A stretch of 39,946 bases of DNA. Origin: an uncultured Burkholderiales bacterium (GTDB lineage: Bacteria > Pseudomonadota > Gammaproteobacteria > Burkholderiales > Burkholderiaceae_C). Each line of letters starts with the position of its first letter. Position 1 is the first letter of the stretch. This document shows positions 26,975 through 36,336 of this stretch, piece after piece. The stretch covers positions 1-39,946 of the forward strand of contig CAISPG010000018.1 in NCBI GenBank assembly GCA_903887325.1, given 5' to 3'. The position numbers were made by a program, and so were the translations under genes. The notes beneath the pieces were generated by a model. It saw only the letters and a list, made by a program, of their open reading frames with translations, had not been told where the DNA came from and did no database searches.

Positions 26975-27873
26975 TCACGGATTTCAAAGGCAAAACAGCT
27001 GTATTGACCGGCGGTGCTTCCGGTTTCGGCTTGGAATGCGCGCGCATAGGCGCGTCACTCGGCATGAACCTGGTGCTGGTCGATGTGCAAAAAGACGCAC
27101 TCAAAACCGCGCATGACGAAATGCAAGCCTTGGGCGTGCAAGTCATGGCCAAACGGGTTGACGTGTCGAACGCCGAAGACATGCAAGCTTTGGCCAAGGA
27201 CGTGTTTGAGCGTTTTGGTGCGCCGCATTTTGTGTTCAATAACGCCGGTGTCGGAGCCGGTGGTCTGCTGTGGGAAAACACGGTGCAGGATTGGGAATGG
27301 CTGCTGGGTGTGAACCTGTGGGGCGTGATTCACGGTGTGCGTTTGTTCACGCCCATGATGTTGGAAGCCGCCAAACATGACCCGCATTGGCAAGGCCATA
27401 TCGTCAACACTGCCAGCATGGCAGGTCTGTTGACACCACCCAATATGGGCATTTACAACGTCACCAAACACGCCGTGGTGTCGCTCACAGAAACCTTGTT
27501 TCAAGACTTGAATTTGGTCACCGACCAATTGAGCGCCAGTGTCTTGTGTCCGTATTTTGTGCCCACCGGTATCAACCAAAGCGAACGCAATCGCCCCGGA
27601 CATTTGGCCGCAGCCAAGCCTACGCAAAGCCAACTTATTGGTCAAACCATGAGCGACAAAGCAGTCAGCAGCGGCAAAGTCACTGCCACCCAAGTGGCGC
27701 AAATGGTGTTCGATGCCATGCGTGCAAACCAGTTTTACATTTACAGCCACCCCAAAGCCTTGGGCAATGCGAAAACCCGTTTTGATGCCATCGTGGCTGG
27801 CACCAACCCGCCGGACCCATTCGCCGAAAGACCTGACATCGGTATTCAGTTGAGACAAGCATTGCGGGGTTGA
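26971..27873 (+). CDS. Short-chain dehydrogenase/reductase, NAD(H)-type cofactor site
   Basis: This 300-aa SDR has TGGASGFG at 13-20 and VDVQ after strand 2 (D38), which suggests NAD over NADP. NNAG is at 90-93 and the active site is S149, Y162, K166 (IYNVTK), with canonical spacing. It is longer than average because of a C-terminal segment ending near 300. The ATG lies within the GST-like gene (ATGA overlap). It is the last gene of the catabolic stretch; tex starts 3 nt later. Confidence 0.9.
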   Translation: MITDFKGKTAVLTGGASGFGLECARIGASLGMNLVLVDVQKDALKTAHDEMQALGVQVMAKRVDVSNAEDMQALAKDVFERFGAPHFVFNNAGVGAGGLLWENTVQDWEWLLGVNLWGVIHGVRLFTPMMLEAAKHDPHWQGHIVNTASMAGLLTPPNMGIYNVTKHAVVSLTETLFQDLNLVTDQLSASVLCPYFVPTGINQSERNRPGHLAAAKPTQSQLIGQTMSDKAVSSGKVTATQVAQMVFDAMRANQFYIYSHPKALGNAKTRFDAIVAGTNPPDPFAERPDIGIQLRQALRG

Positions 27874-27876
27874 AGG

Positions 27877-30249
27877 ATGTTGACGATAGAAAACCAGCTC
27901 GCGCTTGAGCTGAAGGTGCGGCCTGAGCAAGTGAAAAGCGCGGTGGCTTTGCTCGACGGTGGCGCGACGGTGCCCTTTATTGCGCGTTACCGCAAAGAGG
28001 CCACGGGCAATTTGGACGACATACAACTGCGCGAACTTGAAGCCCGGCTAAGTTATTTGCGTGAATTGCAAGCGCGGCGTGAAACAGTGATTCAAAGTAT
28101 TCAAGAGCAGGGCAAACTCACACCCGAACTGCATCAGGCTTTGTTGCTTGCTACGACCAAGCAGGAATTGGAAGATTTGTACTTGCCTTACAAACCCAAA
28201 CGGCGCACCAAAGGCATGATTGCGCGCGAAGCCGGTTTAGAGCCCTTGGCAGACAAGTTGTTCGCGCAACCGCAGCTGGACCCGGCGCAGGAAGCGCAGG
28301 CGTTTGTGCTGGCCGCTGATGCCATTGAAGGTGCGGATTTTTCAAGCGTGCAAGCAGTGCTCGATGGTGTGCGCGATTTGCTGTCAGAGCGTTGGGCCGA
28401 GGACGCAGGCTTGATCCATCTGGTGCGTGAATGGCTGTGGCAAGAAGCTGGTTTGCACAGCAGCCTGGTCAAAGGCAAAGACGAAAACCACGCAGATGTC
28501 GCCAAGTTCAGAGACTATTTCGATTACGAAGAAGCACTGTGCAAAGTACCTTCACACCGCGCTTTGGCAGTGTTTCGCGGTCGTGCATTGGAATTGCTGG
28601 ACGTGAAACTGGCAGTGCCGCAGACCGAGCCGCCGCCCGACAGCAAAGCCAAGCCTGAGTCGCTGGCCATAGGCCGCATCGCCGCTTATTTGAATTGGCG
28701 ACACCAACAACGTGCTGGCGACGATTTTTTACGCAAATGCATAGACTGGACCTGGAAGGTCAAGCTCAGCTTGTCTTGCGAACGCGATTTGCTGACCCGC
28801 TTGCGCGAGTCGGCCGACAAAGTCGCGATCAAAGTATTTGCAGACAACTTGCGCGATTTGCTGTTAGCCGCACCCGCCGGTCCGCGCGTGGTCATGGGTT
28901 TGGACCCGGGCATACGCACCGGTGTGAAAGTAGCTGTGGTTGATGCCACCAGCAAACTGGTGGCCACACACACGGTCTACCCGCATGAGCCACGCCGCGA
29001 TTGGGAAGGCGCACTGCACACCTTGGCGCAACTGTGCGTCGCTCATGGCGTGAGTTTGATTGCGATTGGCAACGGCACGGCGAGTCGCGAGACCGACAAA
29101 CTGGCCGCTGAATTGATACAACGTTTATCCAAACTGCCGGACGCCATCGCCATTCAAAAAGTGGTGGTCAGCGAGGCGGGTGCTTCGGTGTACAGCGCAA
29201 GCGAATTGGCCAGCCAGGAAATGCCGGATGTGGATGTGTCTTTGCGCGGTGCGGCCAGCATTGCGCGACGTTTGCAAGACCCCTTGGCCGAGTTGGTGAA
29301 GATCGATCCGAAATCCATAGGCGTCGGTCAGTACCAGCATGATGTGAACGCCTATGACTTGAACCGCAGCCTGGATGCCGTGGTGCAAGATTGTGTGAAT
29401 GCGGTCGGCGTGGATTTGAATACCGCCAGCGTGCCATTGCTCAGTCAGGTCTCGGGCTTGTCTAAACATTTGGCGCAATCGGTGGTGCGCTGGCGCGACA
29501 GCCACGGCGCGTTTGCCAACCGCAAACAATTGCTGGATGTCACTGGCCTAGGCCCCAAAACATTCGAGCAATGCGCCGGTTTTTTGCGCATTCGCGGTGG
29601 CGATAACCCGCTGGACATGACAGGTGTGCACCCCGAAAGTTACCCGGTGGTGGAAATAATTTTGGCGCACAGCGGCAAGCCGATTGAAAGCCTGATGGGC
29701 CGCGCCGACATGCTGGCGGGTTTGCGTCCTGAGTTATTTGCCAACGATACGGTCGGTGTGATCACCGTGCGAGACATATTGAAAGAAATCGAAAAGCCTG
29801 GGCGCGATCCACGTCCTGCATTCGCGGTGGCGCGTTTCAATGAGGGTGTGGAAACCGTGGCTGACCTCAAGCCCGGCATGATGCTTGAGGGCACGGTCAG
29901 CAACGTGGCGGCTTTCGGTGCGTTTGTCGACCTGGGCGTGCATCAGGATGGCTTGATTCACGTGAGCCAGCTCAGCAACAAATTCATCAGCGATGCACGC
30001 GAAGTGGTGAAAACCGGCGACATCGTCAAAGTCAAAGTGCTGGAAGTCGATGTGGCACGCCAACGCATCAGTCTGTCCATGAAAACAGATTCAACACCTT
30101 CAGGAACATCACATCCGGACAAGCGACATGCGAACACAGGCCGGGATAACCGCCAACAAAGCAGAGGCTCTTACACCGCAGCACCGCAAGCGGCCAGCGG
30201 TTCAGCCATGGCGAGTGCGTTTGCCAAATTGCAAGGTTTAAAGAAGTGA
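27877..30249 (+). CDS. tex: Tex-family RNA-binding transcription accessory protein
   Basis: Tex is a cytoplasmic nucleic-acid-binding protein related to Spt6. The 790-aa protein has the family order: helical N-terminal region with VPFIARYRKEATGNLDD (about 31-47) and EDLYLPYKPKRRTK, a YqgF-like domain from about 336 (VMGLDPGIRTGVKVAVVD), helix-hairpin-helix repeats around 511-575 (VDLNTASVPLL, DVTGLGPKTFEQ), and an S1 domain at about 666-736 (LEGTVSNVAAFGAFVDLG, DGLIHVSQLS). A low-complexity tail follows. GAAGG immediately precedes the ATG. The stop overlaps the GTG of the next gene. Confidence 0.96.
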   Translation: MLTIENQLALELKVRPEQVKSAVALLDGGATVPFIARYRKEATGNLDDIQLRELEARLSYLRELQARRETVIQSIQEQGKLTPELHQALLLATTKQELEDLYLPYKPKRRTKGMIAREAGLEPLADKLFAQPQLDPAQEAQAFVLAADAIEGADFSSVQAVLDGVRDLLSERWAEDAGLIHLVREWLWQEAGLHSSLVKGKDENHADVAKFRDYFDYEEALCKVPSHRALAVFRGRALELLDVKLAVPQTEPPPDSKAKPESLAIGRIAAYLNWRHQQRAGDDFLRKCIDWTWKVKLSLSCERDLLTRLRESADKVAIKVFADNLRDLLLAAPAGPRVVMGLDPGIRTGVKVAVVDATSKLVATHTVYPHEPRRDWEGALHTLAQLCVAHGVSLIAIGNGTASRETDKLAAELIQRLSKLPDAIAIQKVVVSEAGASVYSASELASQEMPDVDVSLRGAASIARRLQDPLAELVKIDPKSIGVGQYQHDVNAYDLNRSLDAVVQDCVNAVGVDLNTASVPLLSQVSGLSKHLAQSVVRWRDSHGAFANRKQLLDVTGLGPKTFEQCAGFLRIRGGDNPLDMTGVHPESYPVVEIILAHSGKPIESLMGRADMLAGLRPELFANDTVGVITVRDILKEIEKPGRDPRPAFAVARFNEGVETVADLKPGMMLEGTVSNVAAFGAFVDLGVHQDGLIHVSQLSNKFISDAREVVKTGDIVKVKVLEVDVARQRISLSMKTDSTPSGTSHPDKRHANTGRDNRQQSRGSYTAAPQAASGSAMASAFAKLQGLKK

Positions 30250-31328
30250 AAGCCTTGCAGATTCACGCTGGCCCAAGCGCTTTGGCGCATATCAAAACCG
30301 AGGGCTTGCAACCGCAAGACATCAGCGTGGTGCCCGGCGCGGCAGGCGGCCCCAAAGGGTTGATACTCGGGCCGATAGACCGCTATTTGTTCGACCAGTG
30401 GCTACCGCGCAGCAACCAGCCTATCGATTTGGTCGGGGCATCCATAGGTGCGTGGCGCATGGCCACGGCGTGTTTGCCGGACCCGCGTGCCGAACTGCTG
30501 GCCCTTGAAGAAGCTTATGTTCACCAGGATTACAAGCTGGCACCCGGTCAAAACAGGCCTAGTGCGCAACAAGTCAGCGATGATTTCTCAGCCAATTTGC
30601 ACCGGTTTTACGATGGCCGGATTCACAAAGTGCTGCAGCACCCGCGCTACCGTTTGCACGTGATGACATCGCATGGTCGCGGCATCTTGCATCGTGACAC
30701 GCCCATGCGTACTGCGCTCGGTTACGCAGGCGCGTACCTGACCAATGCCATCAGCCGCCGCGCCATGGGTTTATGGCTGGAGCGTGTGGTGTTTTCGTCC
30801 GCATTTCTCGGTCATCCGCAACCGCTGCCGTTTCACACCAAGGACTACAGAACAAAGCATCTGGCTTTGTCTCAAGAGAATTTTCTGCAAGCGGTGTTGG
30901 CCAGTTGTTTCATACCGTTTGTGTTGAAGGCTGTGCACGACATAGACGGCGCTCCCGGCGGCGCTTATTGGGACGGTGGCATCACCGATTACCACTTGCA
31001 TTTGGATTACCGGGCCGTGAAAGGATTGACGCTGTATCCCCATTTCCAAAAGCAATTGGTGCCCGGATGGCTGGATAAAAAACTCACACGTCGACACGCG
31101 GCCACGCCTTTTTTGGACACCACCATTGTGTTGTCGCCCAACCCCGAGTGGGTGAAAACCTTGCCCAATGGCAAACTGCCCGACCGCACGGACTTCATGA
31201 CCTACAACCGCGACTTGGCAGGTCGCGTCAAGGTGTGGCAAACCGCTATCGCTGAAGCAGGCAGACTGTCTGATGAATTGGCAGAGTGGTTGTTAAGACC
31301 GGATGTGAATCAAGTACAAGCGCTTTAA
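30246..31328 (+). CDS. Patatin-like phospholipase/acyl hydrolase
   Basis: Patatin-like enzymes hydrolyse acyl esters with a Ser-Asp dyad. The 360-aa protein shows the glycine-rich oxyanion loop GAAGGPKGL (31-39), the nucleophile elbow GASIG with S66, and DGGI with D243. There is no signal peptide. The start is GTG 30246, overlapping the tex TGA, so it is coupled to tex. The substrate is not known. Sequence away from the motifs is divergent enough that only the fold and dyad are safe. Confidence 0.85.
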   Translation: MKALQIHAGPSALAHIKTEGLQPQDISVVPGAAGGPKGLILGPIDRYLFDQWLPRSNQPIDLVGASIGAWRMATACLPDPRAELLALEEAYVHQDYKLAPGQNRPSAQQVSDDFSANLHRFYDGRIHKVLQHPRYRLHVMTSHGRGILHRDTPMRTALGYAGAYLTNAISRRAMGLWLERVVFSSAFLGHPQPLPFHTKDYRTKHLALSQENFLQAVLASCFIPFVLKAVHDIDGAPGGAYWDGGITDYHLHLDYRAVKGLTLYPHFQKQLVPGWLDKKLTRRHAATPFLDTTIVLSPNPEWVKTLPNGKLPDRTDFMTYNRDLAGRVKVWQTAIAEAGRLSDELAEWLLRPDVNQVQAL

Positions 31329-31354
31329 CCAAAATATATTGCAAGGTCCGTCAC

Positions 31355-32014
31355 ATGGGTTCACGTCAAACCATCTCACAACGCCCGATCCGCAACTCCA
31401 CCGTCGACGTGTCCTCACAAGCCGGACTGGATATCTACCACTCCGTGGTGTCTATGGGTTGGTTCGCTTATTTGTCATTGTTCGCCTGCGCGTTTCTGGT
31501 GGTCAATGTCGTCTTCGGGGTTTTGTATTTTGTCGGTGATTCAGCCATAGGCGGTTTGCAAAGCAACAGTTACCAAGAATATTTTTTCTTCAGTGTGCAA
31601 ACCCTGGCTACCATAGGCTATGGCAGTAAATTTCCTCAAACCTTGTACGCTGACATATTGGTCACCTTGGAGGCCATGACGGGCTTGCTCGGTTTGGGTA
31701 TGTTCACCGGTATTGCGTTTGCCAGATTGTCCATTCCGCGCTCAAGAATCATCTTCAGCAAAGTGGCTGTGATCGCCCCCTTTGAAGGCGTGCCCACGCT
31801 GATGTTTCGTGTGTCGAACGAAAGAAACAACCGGGTGATAGGTGCAGAGGTTGAACTTACTTTATTTTTGCGCACCACCACGATTGAAGGCCAAAGCCTG
31901 CGGCGAATTTATGACTTGCCGCTGCTGCGCAAAAGCACCCCCGATGCTGTCGCTGACTTGGTTGATATTTCACCCAATAGTGCCGGCGAGTCCTTTGTTT
32001 GGTCACACCGCTGA
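31355..32014 (+). CDS. KirBac-type inward-rectifier potassium channel, 5' part, frameshifted
   Basis: This is an inner-membrane K+ channel. ATG 31355 follows CAAGG. Two transmembrane spans flank the pore, and the selectivity filter TIGYG is at residues 86-90 (QTLATIGYGSKFP). The cytoplasmic immunoglobulin-like domain begins with PTLMFRVSNERNNRVIGAE. The conserved frame breaks after LLRKSTP at a run of five C (31938-31942), and 24 unrelated residues follow before TGA. Removing one C continues directly into the next entry and gives a 300-aa protein, normal for KirBac channels. The membrane and pore part is intact. Confidence 0.85.
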   Translation: MGSRQTISQRPIRNSTVDVSSQAGLDIYHSVVSMGWFAYLSLFACAFLVVNVVFGVLYFVGDSAIGGLQSNSYQEYFFFSVQTLATIGYGSKFPQTLYADILVTLEAMTGLLGLGMFTGIAFARLSIPRSRIIFSKVAVIAPFEGVPTLMFRVSNERNNRVIGAEVELTLFLRTTTIEGQSLRRIYDLPLLRKSTPDAVADLVDISPNSAGESFVWSHR

Positions 32015-32258
32015 ATCACTGGCTGAATTGGATGTGGCTTTGGTTGCCACGATCAAAGGTTTGGACGAAACCATTTCTCAGACCGTGCATGCCAATCAAG
32101 CTTATGACAGCGAGGCCATCAAATGGAATCACCGCTTCAAAGACATGTTCACTGAAAATCCAAAGACCGGCAATGCCATGATTGATTTGAACCAAATCAG
32201 CGAAGTGCTTGCATTGCCGAACGAACTACCAACAAGCATTCCACCCTCTGCCAGTTGA
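31944..32258 (+). pseudogene. KirBac-type channel, 3' part (rest of cytoplasmic domain), out of frame
   Basis: This stretch encodes the missing C-terminal part in the +1 frame: MLSLTWLIFHPI, SPLFGHTAESLAELD, VATIKGLDETISQTVHA and WNHRFKDMF, all characteristic of the Kir cytoplasmic domain. There is no ribosome-binding site at 31944. It ends 12 nt before the convergent thioesterase-GNAT gene. It is best read as the tail of the upstream channel, not as a gene of its own. Confidence 0.82.
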
Positions 32259-32270
32259 TACAACAACCGA

Positions 32271-33128
32271 TCACAGTGTTCGGAACATCTCCACATGGTC
32301 CATGTCGGCTTCTTGAAACACTTCGCCGCGCCGAGTAAAACCTTGCCGCTTGTAAAAATGCTCAGCAGAACATTGCGCATGTATCACCACTTTACGGTCG
32401 CCTCTTTTGCGGGCAGCTTCGAGCAAACCGGTCAATACATGGTCGCCGAGCTTCAAGCCGCGTAAGTTGCGTTTCACTGCCATACGTCCTATTTTGGACA
32501 CACCGTCTACGGCAGGCAGCAGTCGGCCTGTAGCCACCGCCAAGCCCATGCGGTTGCGCAATACAGCGTGCAAACTGCGGCCATCGAATTCGTCCCACTC
32601 CAGTTCCAGACTGACGCCTTGTTCTTCGATAAATACCTCGTTGCGCAAACCGCTGGCCACTGTTTTCAAAGCCCCCCAACTGCCTAGTTGCAACTTGACC
32701 ATCGCTTCACCTTGTTCGTAGCCTAGCAAGGTGTCGCGCAGTTCCTGCGGCACCGGTTTGGAAGTTTGTGTGGCCGGATCGGCATAAACATACACAAGCT
32801 CGCCTGTGACCAACACCTGGTTGCCGCGAAAAGCGCAAGCTTGAAATGTGATGGAGGAATTGCCGATGCGCTGGCAGCGCATGCCTATGTGCAGTAAATC
32901 ATCGTAAACCGCCGAGGCCTTGTATTCGAGCGAGGACTTGACCACGTACAAATCGCCGCCTAAGTCTTGCATGGTTTGCTCGTAAGGCAGCACCAGGTTG
33001 CGCCAGTAGTCACCGACTGCGGTGTCAAAGTACATCAGGTAGTGGCCGTTGAACACGATTTTTTGCATGTCGACTTCCACCCAGCGCACCCGCAGCGGGT
33101 GAAAAAATCGAAAATCCTGTCTTTGCAT
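32271..33128 (-). CDS. Fusion protein: YbgC-like acyl-CoA thioesterase plus GNAT acetyltransferase
   Basis: ATG 33128 (MQRQDFRFFH) gives 285 aa; the open frame extends further upstream but that part is not conserved. Residues 10-140 form a 4HBT hotdog thioesterase (RVRWVEVDMQKIVFNGHYL), with D20 in the usual catalytic position. Residues 143-285 form a GNAT domain: LRNEVFIEEQGVSLELEWDE like ElaA-type enzymes, the acetyl-CoA loop RNLRGLKLGDHVL at about 220-232, and AEHFYKRQGF near the C-terminus. Both domains are complete. The gene is divergent from the Fe-alcohol dehydrogenase across 60 bp. The joint function is unknown. Confidence 0.85.
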   Translation of the reverse strand: MQRQDFRFFHPLRVRWVEVDMQKIVFNGHYLMYFDTAVGDYWRNLVLPYEQTMQDLGGDLYVVKSSLEYKASAVYDDLLHIGMRCQRIGNSSITFQACAFRGNQVLVTGELVYVYADPATQTSKPVPQELRDTLLGYEQGEAMVKLQLGSWGALKTVASGLRNEVFIEEQGVSLELEWDEFDGRSLHAVLRNRMGLAVATGRLLPAVDGVSKIGRMAVKRNLRGLKLGDHVLTGLLEAARKRGDRKVVIHAQCSAEHFYKRQGFTRRGEVFQEADMDHVEMFRTL

Positions 33129-33188
33129 AAGTGTCTGCCGGAGTCCGTTAAAGTCGCAGCATCCTACAACGCATTCGAGGCAAAGCCC

Positions 33189-34337
33189 ATGTCCAGCATT
33201 CTTTACATCACCCAAATCCATATCGAACCCGGCGCCATCAAGCGACTCGCCGAGGAATGCAAGCGCAACCATATCAGCTGCCCGCTGATCGTCACAGACG
33301 CTGGCATCAAGGCCGCCGGTCTGCTGCAAAAGGCTTTGGATGCCTTGCCTGGCGTGACTTGCACGGTGTATGACGCTACGCCTTCCAACCCCACCGAGGC
33401 CGCGGTGCGTGCTGCCACTGCGCTATGTCATGAAAACAAATGCGACGGCCTGATTGCCATCGGTGGCGGCTCTTCCATGGACTGCGCCAAAGGCGTGGCC
33501 ATATCCGCTACCCACCCCGGACCTTTGACCACTTACGCCACCATCGAAGGCGGGTCCGGGCGCATCACCGACAAGGTGTTGCCGCTGATAGCCATTCCCA
33601 CCACGGCCGGTACCGGCAGCGAAGTGGCACGCGGCGCCATCATTATTGTTGACGACGGACGCAAGCTTGGTTTCCATTCCTGGCATCTGGTGCCCAAGGC
33701 AGCGCTGCTAGACCCCGACTTGACTTTGGGATTGCCACCTTTGATGACAGCCGCGACCGGCATGGACGCGATCGCGCATTGCATGGAAACTTTCATGTCC
33801 TCCGCTTTCAATCCGCCGGCAGACGGCATTGCCCTGGATGGATTACAACGCGGTTGGGCCAACATTGAAAAAGCCACGCGAAACGGCCAGGATCGCGAAG
33901 CACGTTTGCAAATGATGAGCGCGTCCATGCAAGGCGCCTTGGCGTTTCAAAAAGGCCTGGGCTGCGTGCATTCGCTCAGCCATAGCCTAGGCGGTATCAA
34001 CCCGCGCTTGCACCACGGCACTTTGAACGCCATGTTTTTGCCTGCCGTCATCGCATTCAATGCGCCCGCCGAATCCATGCAAAAAGAAAACCGCCTGGCG
34101 CGCATGGCGCAAGCCATGGGTCTGACGCCCGGCAGTGACCCGGCAAAAACTTTGGGTGATGCCATCAAACACATGAACGCGGCTCTGGGTTTGCCCTCAG
34201 GGTTGGCTGCCATGGGCGTGACTGAGGCGCAGTTTGACGACATCATCAAAGGCGCGCTGGCCGACCATTCGCACAAAACCAATCCGCGCGATGCCAGCGT
34301 GGCGGATTACCGCGCCATGCTGCTGGCTGCTATGTAA
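33189..34337 (+). CDS. Iron-containing alcohol dehydrogenase
   Basis: This is a group III NAD(P)-dependent dehydrogenase of 382 aa. ATG 33189 is chosen because the protein then starts MSSILYITQIHIEPG; the open frame to its left overlaps the divergent gene. The nucleotide-binding GGGSSMDCAKG is at 92-102, followed by PTTAGTGSE at 137-145. Metal ligands are D193 and H197 (GMDAIAHCME), H261 (VHSLSH) and H276 (LHHGTLNA). The substrate alcohol is not evident. It is divergent from the thioesterase-GNAT gene and convergent with ygfZ (5 nt apart). Confidence 0.93.
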   Translation: MSSILYITQIHIEPGAIKRLAEECKRNHISCPLIVTDAGIKAAGLLQKALDALPGVTCTVYDATPSNPTEAAVRAATALCHENKCDGLIAIGGGSSMDCAKGVAISATHPGPLTTYATIEGGSGRITDKVLPLIAIPTTAGTGSEVARGAIIIVDDGRKLGFHSWHLVPKAALLDPDLTLGLPPLMTAATGMDAIAHCMETFMSSAFNPPADGIALDGLQRGWANIEKATRNGQDREARLQMMSASMQGALAFQKGLGCVHSLSHSLGGINPRLHHGTLNAMFLPAVIAFNAPAESMQKENRLARMAQAMGLTPGSDPAKTLGDAIKHMNAALGLPSGLAAMGVTEAQFDDIIKGALADHSHKTNPRDASVADYRAMLLAAM

Positions 34338-34342
34338 ATGGT

Positions 34343-35272
34343 TTAAATATCGTCGCGCAAGGCGTAGGGCAGGGGGTGTAGCGTCAGCACACTGCCTGTT
34401 GTTTCTGCCGGGCGTAATTCGCCTTCTTCAACCGACGAGGTTTGCAGGCAGACCAGCGCCCAGTGTCCGTGCAGCGGGTGTGAAACCGCTTGCACCACTT
34501 GGCCTGCCGGTTGACTGGCATCGCTGGAATGGAAAATTTCCTGTCCGGCTTGCAGGGGCAAGGTGCTGCCGGCCAGGTAGGTGCGACGTTTTAATATGCC
34601 TCTGAACTGGCTGCGCGCCACCACTTCCTGCCCTGGGTAGCAGCCTTTTTTGAAATTCACGCCGTCAATCGACTCGTAGTTCAGCATTTGCGGCACAAAG
34701 GCTTCAAAGGTGGCGGCTTGCACGTCGCCAACGCCGCTGAGTATGTCCGAGAGCAGCCAGTCAGACAAATCCAGACCGCTGTCAGCCAAAGGAGATTCTG
34801 CGGGCGTGAGGCATAAAAACCGCGCCACGCCGCAGGCAGGGTAAAGCGATACCGACCAGCCACTGTCGTCATGGCTTAACTTCCAGGGACTGGTTGCTTC
34901 CACTTTTTTTGCCAAGCGACCGAACACTGTCCATTCAGCCGATGCATCGCTCAGTTTGACTTTGGAACGCATGACAAACATGCTTAAACGTTTCAAGGTT
35001 TGCGGTAATAAATCGGCGCGCATGACCAGCAGCACTTCTTCGGCCGAGGTTTTGAAGCCCACCATGCTGGCTTGCATGCGACCCTTGGCATTGCAAAACG
35101 CTGCCAGGCGTGCGTGCTGCATATCGAGCAGCACAAAATCCTGTGTCAGCTGGTTGTGTAAAAAATGCGCAGCCTCGGGCCCGCGCGCAGCAATCACGCC
35201 CAGGTGCGGCAGGGCGCAGGAACCGGTATTCGGCAACAGTGGCAAAGCTTGTTCGGTGTGAGTAGACATCAT
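34343..35272 (-). CDS. ygfZ: Folate-binding protein YgfZ (Fe-S cluster assembly/repair)
   Basis: YgfZ is a tetrahydrofolate-binding protein of the GcvT fold that supports Fe-S enzymes such as MiaB. The 309-aa sequence has the diagnostic motif KGCYPGQE at 209-216 with C211, followed by VARSQFRGILKRR. The N-terminal FLHNQLTQDF is also typical. The start may be either of two adjacent ATG codons (35272 or 35269). It is divergent from mltG across about 45 bp. Confidence 0.94.
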   Translation of the reverse strand: MMSTHTEQALPLLPNTGSCALPHLGVIAARGPEAAHFLHNQLTQDFVLLDMQHARLAAFCNAKGRMQASMVGFKTSAEEVLLVMRADLLPQTLKRLSMFVMRSKVKLSDASAEWTVFGRLAKKVEATSPWKLSHDDSGWSVSLYPACGVARFLCLTPAESPLADSGLDLSDWLLSDILSGVGDVQAATFEAFVPQMLNYESIDGVNFKKGCYPGQEVVARSQFRGILKRRTYLAGSTLPLQAGQEIFHSSDASQPAGQVVQAVSHPLHGHWALVCLQTSSVEEGELRPAETTGSVLTLHPLPYALRDDI

Positions 35273-35317
35273 GCCTCTATTATCATGTCCGCTTTAGCTT
35301 TTACTCAGGACAGGCAC

Positions 35318-36331
35318 GTGATTACTTGGTTTTGGCGCATGGTCAGTCTGTTGCTGTTGACCGCTTTGGTGACCCTGTCGGTCGCGGCCTGGTGGGTTTG
35401 GCGGCCCCTGCCCCTGAGCGCAGCTTCGGTCGATGTGTCCATAGAACCCGGTCAGTCGGTGAAAACCATCGCTGCATTCACGGCGCATTCCGGGGTCGAG
35501 GTCTCACCTACTTTGCTGTATTACTTTTTCAAGCTCAGCGGCCAATCTCGGCTGATACGCGCCGGCAGTTATGAAATCACCCAAGGCAATTCAGCCTATG
35601 ACCTGCTGAACAAACTGGTGCGCGGCGAGGAAAACCTGAAGAACCTGACCATCGTCGAAGGCTGGAACTGGCGTCTGCTGCGCCAAGCCATGGACAAATC
35701 AGCGTTTCTCAAACACGATTCCGCCAGCCTGAGCGATGACGAAATCATGAGCCATTTAGGCAAGTCCGGCGTCGCACCCGAAGGCCGGTTTTTTCCCGAC
35801 ACCTATAACTTCGGCAAAGGCAGTTCCGACCTTGAACTCTTGCGCCGCGCCGCCCGGGCAATGGACAAACGCCTGGAAACCGCCTGGGCTAACCGGGATA
35901 TGGGACTGCCGTTGAAAAATGCCGAAGACGCATTGACGCTGGCCAGCATTGTTGAAAAAGAAACCGGTCTGAGCAGTGACCGGGGCATGATTGCCAGCGT
36001 TTTCCACAACCGCTTGCGCATCAATATGCCTTTGCAAACCGACCCGACCGTGATTTACGGCCTGGGCGCATCTTTTGACGGCAACCTGCGCCGCGCTGAT
36101 TTGCAAACCGATCACCCTTGGAACACCTATGTGCATCGCGGCTTACCGCCTACGCCTATTGCCTTGCCCGGCATGGCCGCCTTGCAGGCTACGTTGCATC
36201 CTGCCACCAGCAAAGCCTTGTATTTTGTGGCGCGCGGAGACGGCAGCAGCCAGTTCAGCGAAAACCTGGCAGATCACAATGCAGCGGTAGACCGCTACCA
36301 GCGTTCTGTCTCGCCCGGCAAGGCACAATAA
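35318..36331 (+). CDS. mltG: Endolytic murein transglycosylase
   Basis: MltG cleaves new glycan strands in peptidoglycan from the inner membrane. I chose GTG 35318, preceded by AGGACAGG, giving 337 aa, close to the E. coli length; ATG 35285 is the alternative. One transmembrane helix lies at about residues 7-27 ([20 protein letters not shown]). A LysM-like region follows, then the catalytic domain with ASIVEKET (E213 as catalytic acid), [20 protein letters not shown] and [13 protein letters not shown]. tmk starts 5 nt after its stop, so they are cotranscribed. Confidence 0.95.
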   Translation: MITWFWRMVSLLLLTALVTLSVAAWWVWRPLPLSAASVDVSIEPGQSVKTIAAFTAHSGVEVSPTLLYYFFKLSGQSRLIRAGSYEITQGNSAYDLLNKLVRGEENLKNLTIVEGWNWRLLRQAMDKSAFLKHDSASLSDDEIMSHLGKSGVAPEGRFFPDTYNFGKGSSDLELLRRAARAMDKRLETAWANRDMGLPLKNAEDALTLASIVEKETGLSSDRGMIASVFHNRLRINMPLQTDPTVIYGLGASFDGNLRRADLQTDHPWNTYVHRGLPPTPIALPGMAALQATLHPATSKALYFVARGDGSSQFSENLADHNAAVDRYQRSVSPGKAQ

Positions 36332-36336
36332 GCCTC

